From Pirellulales bacterium (GTDB lineage: Bacteria > Planctomycetota > Planctomycetia > Pirellulales > JAICIG01): 58,410 nt of DNA. Positions 52,683-58,410 of this stretch are shown here, piece after piece (within the stretch, counting starts at the first letter, position 1; every line of letters begins with the position of its first letter). The notes beneath the pieces are model-generated. The model saw only the letters and a program-made list of their open reading frames with translations, did no database searches and had not been told where the DNA came from. The DNA lies in the NCBI GenBank assembly GCA_035533075.1, contig DATLUO010000103.1, positions 1 through 58,410 on the forward strand. The letters run 5' to 3'. The translations under genes were made by a program, and so were the position numbers.

Positions 52683-52917
52683 TATACTGCACGCGGCCGA
52701 GAATGAGGCATTATTCCGCGAGCAAAAGCGGTGGCTGGGGCGGAGCTTGGCCGGATAGCGGCTGGCGTCCATCAACGGTGTGGCGGCCAAGCGATGCCCC
52801 GGTTGGACGCACCGGGGCATCGTCTGGCCGCCGACATGAACGAAGTGCGAGCTCGACCTGGCCAGGCTCTGCCCCAGCCACCGCCAAGGTCTCATTCGCG
52901 GCCGCGTGAAATACAGG
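52683..52917. mobile_element. Family B MITE-like element, complete copy
   Basis: A 235-base element with imperfect terminal inverted repeats of about 58 bases. The left terminus is TATACTGCACGCGGCCGAGA, then ATGAGGCAT...GGTGGCTGGGGCGGAGC; the right terminus read in reverse is CTGTATTTCACGCGGCCGCG, then AATGAGACCTT...GGTGGCTGGGGCAGAGC. Inner arms GGCGGCCAAGCGATGCCCCG and CGGGGCATCGTCTGGCCGCC form a second stem. It has no ORF. The left terminus carries a 16-base insertion relative to the copy at 19354. It fills the gap between the DUF1552 gene and the next gene. Confidence 0.8.
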
Positions 52918-52927
52918 ACTGAGTTGC

Positions 52928-53962
52928 ATGAGACGACGTGACACATTGAAGATCTTGGCGACGTTGCCTTGGGCCGCGGCGGCCAACGCCTTTGTCCGGG
53001 AACACCGCCAGCCGCTGGGTTTGGTGATTCATTCATACGCGGTCCGCGGCTCCAGACCGCTCAGGCCCGAGTTTCCTCCGCTGTCCGATCCACTGGACTT
53101 CGTCGTGTACGCGGCCAGCTTGGGCGCGGCCGGCGTGCAAACGCGCATCGGCCCGCGGGAGCCGGCGGCACTCGACCGCTTGCGAGAAGCCGTCGCGGCG
53201 CGCGGCATGTACCTGGAAGGCACGATCGCGCTGGTCAAGGACGAAGCCGACCTGGCCCGCTTCGAGGCGGAAGTGCTGTCGGCGAAAGCGGCGGGGGCCG
53301 AAGTGCTCAGGACCGTCTGCCTCTCCGGCCGCCGCTACGAAGTGTTTCATTCGCGAGACGAATTCGACAAATTCGCCCGGCGGTCCTGGCAGTCGCTGGT
53401 GCTTGCGGAACGGACCGTCGCGCGTCACGGCATGCGACTGGCGGTCGAGAACCACAAAGACTGGCGCGTCGATGAGATGCTGGACTGGTTGAAACGGCTC
53501 AGCAGCGAATACGTCGGCGTTTGTCTTGATACGGGCAACAGCATTGCGCTCGTCGAGGAGCCGCTCTCGGTCGTCGAGGCTTACGCTCCTTGGACGATGA
53601 CCGTCCATTTGAAAGACATGGGCGTGGCCGAATATGAAGACGGCTTTTTGCTCTCCGAGGTGCCTTTCGGCCAGGGCTTTTTGGACCTGAAAAAAATCGT
53701 GTCGCTGATTCACGCTTCCCGGCCGGAGGCGCGATTGAACCTCGAAATGATCACGCGCGATCCGCTCCGCGTGCCGTGCCTGACGGACGATTACTGGCGG
53801 ACGATGCCGGAGCTTCGCGCCTCGCAGCTTGCCGCCGCGGTGGCGCGCGTGCGTCGGCACAAGTTCCCCGGCGAGTTGCCAACCATCAGCAACCTCCCGC
53901 ATGCCGAGCAGCTCGAACGAGAAGCCGCGAACGTTGCACATTGCTTGCACTATGCACACTGA
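52928..53962 (+). CDS. Sugar phosphate isomerase/epimerase-like TIM-barrel protein
   Basis: A 344-residue protein starting MRRRDTLKILATLPWAAAAN, a Tat-like exported start. The rest is an AP-endonuclease-2-type TIM barrel: LGLVIHSYAVRG, VVYAASLGAAGVQTRIGPRE, RTVCLSGRRYEVF, LAVENHKDWRVDEMLDWLKR and VGVCLDTGNSIALVEEPLSV. These give the metal-binding His, Glu and Asp of the family, with EMITRDP near the end. Such proteins isomerise or epimerise sugars and related polyols; substrate unknown. Exported versions are common in Planctomycetes and may act on polysaccharide breakdown products. Confidence 0.85.
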   Translation: MRRRDTLKILATLPWAAAANAFVREHRQPLGLVIHSYAVRGSRPLRPEFPPLSDPLDFVVYAASLGAAGVQTRIGPREPAALDRLREAVAARGMYLEGTIALVKDEADLARFEAEVLSAKAAGAEVLRTVCLSGRRYEVFHSRDEFDKFARRSWQSLVLAERTVARHGMRLAVENHKDWRVDEMLDWLKRLSSEYVGVCLDTGNSIALVEEPLSVVEAYAPWTMTVHLKDMGVAEYEDGFLLSEVPFGQGFLDLKKIVSLIHASRPEARLNLEMITRDPLRVPCLTDDYWRTMPELRASQLAAAVARVRRHKFPGELPTISNLPHAEQLEREAANVAHCLHYAH

Positions 53963-54317
53963 CCATCGCCAGGTGAGCGGCGTGGAGCAGAGCCTATTCC
54001 GCATCGCTGGACCGTCGGCCGCCAAAGTCGGTCCATCCCAGTTGGCCATCCTCGCGAATCGGCGTCGCGCTCATCGTCCGTTTCCGATTCGAGGACCGCG
54101 AGGCAATCGCGAGCCCGCCGGCCGGTCCGCATTTGAGACCCGTACCGGATTTGCCGGCCTCACGATAGAAAGCTCACCGACTTGGCGGTCCTCGATGCGA
54201 GAGACTTGAGTCAAAATTCTCGGATTTGGCACCCTTCGTGCTAGGGAGTATGCTTCCTACGAATGGCCCGTGTTTCGTCGATCAAACGGTTTCAAAGTAT
54301 TGTGCTGGAGGTGAGCG
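53963..54317. other. Intergenic region, no gene seen
   Basis: About 355 bases with no supported ORF. GAGGTGAGCG at 54308-54317 is the ribosome site of the following DUF1573 gene. TTGAGT (54207) followed by a CTAGGGAGTATGCT stretch gives a weak promoter candidate. No repeat family was found. Confidence 0.4.
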
Positions 54318-55349
54318 GTGGCGACTCAGTTGCGTGCGGCGGCGGTCTTGTTGGTCGTGCTGGTCGTGGGCGTGACTCCGGTTTCCGCCCAGCAGTGGGC
54401 CCGCAAGATGTTCAAGGAGACGCAGTTCAACTTCGGTGGCGTGGCCCGCGGCGCCAAGACCGAACACCGTTTCAAGTTTACGAACCTGTATATGGAGGAC
54501 GTCCATATTGCGGGCGTCCGGGCGAGCTGCGGATGCACCACACCGTGGGTCACCAAAGACACGCTCAAGACCTACGAAACCGGCGAACTCGTGGCTCATT
54601 TCAATACCGACCGCTTCACCGGACAGCGCGGCGCCACCCTGACCGTGGTCATCGACCGCCCGTTTCCGGCTGAGGTGCAGCTCCGCGTCGACGGCTACAT
54701 CCGCACCGACGTGGTCGTCGATCCGGGCAGCATCGTCTTCGGCCCGATCGATCAGGGCCAGGCGGCGGAGAAACGCGCCAACGTGGCCTACGCCGGCCGC
54801 GGCGACTGGAAGATCGTCGACATCAAGAGCAGCAATCCCTTTGTCACGGCCAAGGCGGTCGAAACGAACCGCCGAAATGGGCAGGTTGCCTACCGGCTCA
54901 CCGTGTCCGTGGCTCCCAATGCCCCGGCCGGATACCTGCAAGACCAGCTTATTCTGGTGACCAACGACCGCAATTACACGCAGGTGCCGGTGGCCATCGA
55001 AGGCCGCGTCGTGCCGGATCTGACCGTCAATCCGACGCTCGTCTCGCTGGGCCGCTTGCAGCCGGGACAGGCGGTCCGCAAGCAGATCATCGTGCAAGGC
55101 AAACAGCCTTTCCGCATCACGCGGGTCGAATGCGACCACGGCGGATTTCAGTTCGACCTTAGCGCCGCGGCCCAAGAAGAGCTGAAAACCGTACACCGCG
55201 TCCCGGTTGTCTTTGTGGCCGGCAGCCACGCCGGCAAGATATCGGGCACGATCCGGATTGAAACCGATCTGCACGGCGGTGCGGCCACCGAGGTGCGGGC
55301 GACGGCCCAAATCGTGCCTACCGAAATCACCGCCGCCGAGCTAAAATAA
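54318..55349 (+). CDS. DUF1573 repeat protein, secreted
   Basis: GTG start at 54318 directly after GGAGGTGAGCG, a near-perfect ribosome site. The 343 residues have a signal peptide (AAAVLLVVLVVGVTPVSAQ) and DUF1573 Ig-like repeats, with the diagnostic SCGCTTP turn at VRASCGCTTPWVTK near residue 72. Further strand pairs follow (FGPIDQGQAAEKRANVAY, SLGRLQPGQAVRKQIIVQGK). DUF1573 proteins are abundant in Planctomycetes and Bacteroidetes; the Cys pair near the turn may bind a metal or cofactor. Function unknown. Confidence 0.9.
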   Translation: MATQLRAAAVLLVVLVVGVTPVSAQQWARKMFKETQFNFGGVARGAKTEHRFKFTNLYMEDVHIAGVRASCGCTTPWVTKDTLKTYETGELVAHFNTDRFTGQRGATLTVVIDRPFPAEVQLRVDGYIRTDVVVDPGSIVFGPIDQGQAAEKRANVAYAGRGDWKIVDIKSSNPFVTAKAVETNRRNGQVAYRLTVSVAPNAPAGYLQDQLILVTNDRNYTQVPVAIEGRVVPDLTVNPTLVSLGRLQPGQAVRKQIIVQGKQPFRITRVECDHGGFQFDLSAAAQEELKTVHRVPVVFVAGSHAGKISGTIRIETDLHGGAATEVRATAQIVPTEITAAELK

Positions 55350-55413
55350 GTGAGGGCTTTTTAGCTTGACGACTTGTCGGGCAGGCTTTTGGCCTGAAAG
55401 AAAGAGGTGACCC

Positions 55414-55908
55414 ATGAGACCCATCATCGCTGCATTGACCGCCTTTGTCGTGGCCGCCGCCGCCTCGGCGGCTTCGGCCCAAGCGATTGTCTACGAAACC
55501 TACAGCCCGCTCGTCGTGCAGTCGCCGGTGGTGTACGAAACCTGGCGTCCGGCCGCAAGAAACTACAACTACAATCCGCCGGTTTCGTCGCCGAATTTCA
55601 CGGGCTACACGTCGAACTACGGCAACTACGCCGCCACAACGACCTATTACGCCTATTCGCCGGTCACCACCTATAGCCCCGTGGTCACCGAGACCGTCAC
55701 CGCCTATAGCCCTGTTGCGACAACGGCCTATAGCCCTGTGGCGACCACGACTTACAGTCCGGCGGTCACAACCTATAGCCCGGTGCTGACCGCGCCGGTG
55801 GTCGCCGCCCCCGTGGTGACGAGCTATTACACGCCCGTGGTCGTTCGTCCGCGCTATTTCGTGCCCGGCGAGCCGGTGCGGAATTTCTTCCGCGCGCTGG
55901 GTCCGTGA
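55414..55908 (+). CDS. Secreted Tyr-Ser-Pro-Val repeat protein
   Basis: A 164-residue protein with ribosome site GAGGTGA, a signal peptide (AALTAFVVAAAASAASAQ), and a central low-complexity region. It repeats TAYSPVATTAYSPV and TTYSPAVTTYSPVL at about residues 80-128, preceded by Asn/Tyr-rich sequence (NYNYNPPVSSPNFTGYTSNY). It ends in a structured-looking YFVPGEPVRNFFRALGP. The repeats resemble fibrous or cell-wall proteins of planctomycete surfaces. No homologous domain is named. It follows DUF1573 on the same strand by 64 bases. Confidence 0.8.
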   Translation: MRPIIAALTAFVVAAAASAASAQAIVYETYSPLVVQSPVVYETWRPAARNYNYNPPVSSPNFTGYTSNYGNYAATTTYYAYSPVTTYSPVVTETVTAYSPVATTAYSPVATTTYSPAVTTYSPVLTAPVVAAPVVTSYYTPVVVRPRYFVPGEPVRNFFRALGP

Positions 55909-55963
55909 TTCCAGTCGGCGGCCTGCAAATGCCGAACTGATTGGAAAGCACGGACATTTCAAC

Positions 55964-57223
55964 ATGCAGTTACCGCGTCACGGGCAACTCGATGACCGTC
56001 GCCGCCGGGTTTTGACCGACGAAGTGATGGGGAGTTCGCCCGCCATGGCGGAGCCATCGGCCGACGGCACCGGTGCCAGCAACACCGGCTCGCGGCGGCG
56101 CGCGACGAAAAACGCACGTTCGTATGGAGACGACGTCTTGACTGACCGCCAACCGCGCCTAACCGATCTGGTTCCACAACGCTACAGCCTTCTCTTCGTG
56201 GGCCTGTTTGCGGGGCTGATCGTGGTCGCGGGACTGGAGGCCGCGTATCTCTGGCTGCCCAAATTGACGGCCATGACCAGCGACGGCCAGCTTGCGGCCG
56301 TCGATCTGGAAGCCGAGGGGTCGTTGGCCAACTGGTTCTCGTCGATGACCTTGGCTCTGGCCGCGGTCGTGGCGGCCATCATCTTCTCGTTGCGGCGGCA
56401 CCGGCAAGACGACTATCACGGTCGCTACCGCGTCTGGCTGTGGGCCGCCTTGCTGTGGATGGCGATGAGCATTGATGAAAGCGCCAGCCTGCACGAAGGA
56501 TTCAAGGAATTGGCCTCGCACTTCAGCGGGCAGCGGGGCTACGGCGACGGCTCGATCTGGTGGATCGCGGGCTATGGCCTGGTCTTCGCCGCGCTGGGCA
56601 TCCGGCTGTTTTTGGAGATGCGTTGCTGCCGTCTGTCGTGTACCGCCCTGGTGGCCGGCGTGGGCTGCTATGTCGCCGCCGTCGTCGCCAAGATCGGCAT
56701 CGTGCCCGAACTGGGCGGCACGTATGCCGTGATGACGGAAGAAGGCGGCGAAATGCTGGGCGACGTGCTGTTGCTCTTCTCGATGGCGACGCACGCGCGA
56801 TACACCATTCTCGACGCAAAAGGGGCGCTTTCCACGAAAGCCAAGAAGGCCGCCAAAGCGAAGTCGGAAAAGAGCGCCGCCGCGGAACTGAAGAAGGAGC
56901 CGTCGAGCAAATCGCAGGCGGCCGCGGAGCCGGTGAAGCGGTCGTGGTTTGGCCGGACGACGGTCGACGCGGCCCACGCTTCTCCGCCCGCCCCGGCCGC
57001 CAGGACCCTCGAGAGCTCGAAGGCCGGCGGCAAGTCGGCGTCGAAGCCCGCCGCGCAGCAGGCGACGGCCGACGAGGGCGGCGACTCCGCGACACGCACA
57101 GCCCGAAGACCGCCATCCGACTCTGCCGAAGACGACTACGACTTCGAGACGGACCGCCGCTTGAGCAAGGCGGAACGGAAGGCCCGGCGCCGCCAAAAGG
57201 ACCGTTCGCGGCCGGGGGAGTGA
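55964..57223 (+). CDS. Integral membrane protein with a charged C-terminal tail
   Basis: 419 residues (start ATG 55964; later Met codons are possible). After a polar N-terminus come about five membrane spans (YSLLFVGLFAGLIVVAGLEA, SSMTLALAAVVAAIIFSL, RVWLWAALLWMAMSI, WIAGYGLVFAALGIRLFL, TALVAGVGCYVAAVVAKIGI). The second half is a long Ala/Lys/Ser-rich low-complexity tail (KAKKAAKAKSEKSAAAELKK), probably disordered. I recognise no family. The tail with repeated Lys-Ala resembles nucleic-acid- or lipid-binding extensions. Confidence 0.75.
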   Translation: MQLPRHGQLDDRRRRVLTDEVMGSSPAMAEPSADGTGASNTGSRRRATKNARSYGDDVLTDRQPRLTDLVPQRYSLLFVGLFAGLIVVAGLEAAYLWLPKLTAMTSDGQLAAVDLEAEGSLANWFSSMTLALAAVVAAIIFSLRRHRQDDYHGRYRVWLWAALLWMAMSIDESASLHEGFKELASHFSGQRGYGDGSIWWIAGYGLVFAALGIRLFLEMRCCRLSCTALVAGVGCYVAAVVAKIGIVPELGGTYAVMTEEGGEMLGDVLLLFSMATHARYTILDAKGALSTKAKKAAKAKSEKSAAAELKKEPSSKSQAAAEPVKRSWFGRTTVDAAHASPPAPAARTLESSKAGGKSASKPAAQQATADEGGDSATRTARRPPSDSAEDDYDFETDRRLSKAERKARRRQKDRSRPGE

Positions 57224-57236
57224 CGGCCCGCGGCTG

Positions 57237-57524
57237 TCAGTTTTCGGGCATGCCGCGCACGCGTTCGATCGCGGCACGCAACGACGGCACGCGATAAGCG
57301 ATACGATCGAGCAGTCGCGCGAAAAACGGCACATCCGGCGCCAAGGTGATCGCGCCCCAGGCGAGAAACAGCCAGCCGGGCAGCACCGGCAACTGCAAGC
57401 CGGCAACGCCCAACAACATCAGGCCCCATCCGGCGAACTGCCGCCCGAGTCTCCAACGCTGCAAAACGCCCCGGTCTTTTCCCGTCGGCGGCTCAGCCTG
57501 TGGCAATTCTTCTGAAGCGGTCAT
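57237..57524 (-). CDS. Small PGPGW-type membrane protein
   Basis: A 95-residue protein with two closely spaced membrane segments: AGWGLMLLGVAGLQLPVLPG, then WLFLAWGAITLA. The LPVLPGWLFLAWG loop is the hallmark of the putative transmembrane PGPGW family. The C-terminus is amphipathic (FFARLLDRIAYRVPSLRAAI). Function unknown. It converges with the upstream membrane-protein gene with 13 bases between stops. Confidence 0.75.
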   Translation of the reverse strand: MTASEELPQAEPPTGKDRGVLQRWRLGRQFAGWGLMLLGVAGLQLPVLPGWLFLAWGAITLAPDVPFFARLLDRIAYRVPSLRAAIERVRGMPEN

Positions 57525-57713
57525 GCGGCATGAATCCTTGGAATTCGATATCGTTCATTGTACGCGCATCTGACAAGAGATGTTCTGGAAAAGAATTCGA
57601 GGGATTCGAGAGGTCAGGTGCTTGACAACACGGGATCCCGTCTGCTGTTCTCCGACTCCAACGTTGGTTTCGCCGCTTCGGCGTTCATCCGAGAGCGCGC
57701 CAGACCGAGTAAA

Positions 57714-58410
57714 ATGACCGACCGCCGACGACAGCGGGGCGTTGCCGATCAATTCCGGAGGTCCGTCGATTTGAGCTGTGCCTCGGGGCTGCTCAGTTCG
57801 ATTACGGATTACGCGGCCAACGTCTGGAGCGTTGGCATGACGACCGGCGACCTGACCAGCCTGACGGAACCGGACCCAGGATCCGGCTCGCCGGTGTGGC
57901 AATATGCCTACAGCGGCGGCTACATGACCAGCGAAACCGATCCCATGTCGGGCCAGACGGTGTTCACGCTCAACAGCAACCACCGCCTCAGTGCGACGAC
58001 GCTGCCCGGAGGCGCGAGCACCAGCGCCACCAGCGAGCAGAACTACGGTTACGGCGGCAGCCAATACCAGCCGGCCGACGCCACGCCCACTTCGAGCGTG
58101 GTTCCCAGCACGACCGACCCGAACGGCAACACGAGCGATTACCAAACCAACCAGTTCGCGGAACCGATCAGCGAGACCGATCCGTACGGCAACGTCGAGA
58201 CGATCCAGCGAGACTCCAACGGCTTGCCGACCGTGATCACCCTGCCGCCGCCGGCCACCGGCGACGCCGAGCCCGTGACCGACATCTATTACGACTCGAC
58301 CGGCGACGAGACCTACGCCACAGGCGCGGCGCCCACCTACGGCACTTACACCTACACGGCCGACAGCTTCGGCCAGTGGGCCACCTTCACCGACACCACG
58401 GGCAAAGAAT
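57714..58410 (+). CDS. RHS/YD-repeat protein, start of gene (3' end outside window)
   Basis: From the ATG at 57714 the frame stays open to the window end. After about 20 atypical residues (MTDRRRQRGVADQFRRS) the sequence shows RHS/YD repeats: LLSSITDYAANVWSVGMTTG, DLTSLTEPDPGSG, WQYAYSGGYMTSETDPMSGQ, TTDPNGNTSDYQTNQFAEPI, TDPYGNVETIQRDSNGLPTV. RHS proteins form large beta-cage shells, often around a C-terminal toxin. The start lacks a signal peptide and the first visible unit is already mid-repeat. So this looks like a 5'-truncated copy of a larger RHS gene rather than a complete one; its C-terminal half lies outside. Confidence 0.72.
   Translation, partial: MTDRRRQRGVADQFRRSVDLSCASGLLSSITDYAANVWSVGMTTGDLTSLTEPDPGSGSPVWQYAYSGGYMTSETDPMSGQTVFTLNSNHRLSATTLPGGASTSATSEQNYGYGGSQYQPADATPTSSVVPSTTDPNGNTSDYQTNQFAEPISETDPYGNVETIQRDSNGLPTVITLPPPATGDAEPVTDIYYDSTGDETYATGAAPTYGTYTYTADSFGQWATFTDTTGKE

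Overview
The window is GC-rich (coding regions show strong G/C bias at third codon positions) and is almost certainly a Planctomycete chromosome, most likely Pirellulales-like. The evidence is a set of protein families expanded in or typical of that phylum: DUF1501 and DUF1552 Tat-exported proteins next to giant multi-DUF c-type cytochrome proteins, DUF1573, PQQ/WD40-like secreted proteins, tiny 'FSLR-LL' membrane proteins, a secreted Tyr-Ser-Pro-Val repeat protein, a DUF4214/PKD adhesin and an RHS protein. No tRNA, rRNA or CRISPR array was recognised.

Layout. 1-6.9 kb: the end of a DUF4214 surface protein, then a minus-strand run of lpxK (lipid A kinase), an AT-richer DNA methyltransferase with a frameshifted companion, an isocitrate/isopropylmalate dehydrogenase, a ROK sugar kinase and a SIS-domain (phosphoheptose-isomerase-like) protein. 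7.0-8.8 kb: an unusual protein joining an RNA-polymerase alpha-CTD-like domain to a sigma-70 region-4-like helix-turn-helix. 9.0-19.1 kb: a signalling block of seven proteins (three histidine kinases, two stand-alone receivers, REC-HDOD, and REC with a degenerate HD-GYP) with no DNA-binding output domain. 19.1-20.8 kb: a duplicated gene-start segment, a decayed mobile repeat and a Tse2-like toxin candidate with a small partner. 20.7-30.6 kb: HEAT protein, hemB, hemL, a diadenylate-cyclase-domain protein, a PDZ protein, a GNAT acetyltransferase, dnaA and a methyltransferase. 30.7-36.4 kb: a decayed gene, an orphan DUF1501 protein, a secreted protein, an IS remnant and an AT-richer island whose first gene has a palindromic operator over its promoter. 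36.6-43.8 kb: a PQQ-repeat protein, a small secreted protein, a MoxR ATPase, a nucleotidyltransferase and an ABC exporter. 44.3-52.7 kb: two tightly coupled pairs of exported cytochrome-type plus DUF1501/DUF1552 proteins, one with a frameshift. 52.9-58.4 kb: a sugar-phosphate-isomerase-like protein, DUF1573, the repeat protein, membrane proteins and the start of an RHS ORF that runs off the window.

The most striking structural signal is in the gaps between genes. At least four families of short inverted repeats fill the intercistronic gaps so exactly that they often supply the stop codon of the upstream gene and end at or just before the start codon of the next: family A, GTAGGGTGGGACC...; family B, GGTGGCTGGGGCAGAGC..., MITE-like; family C, an AT-rich TTTTGGATTTT inverted repeat; family D, CCCTGAACCCTGAA. 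Some are nested inside each other. I regard this boundary-repeat pattern, together with the alpha-CTD/sigma-4 fusion, the operator-controlled small island and the Tse2-like pair, as the best candidates for undescribed biology here. All functional calls are from reading the sequence; no database search was run.
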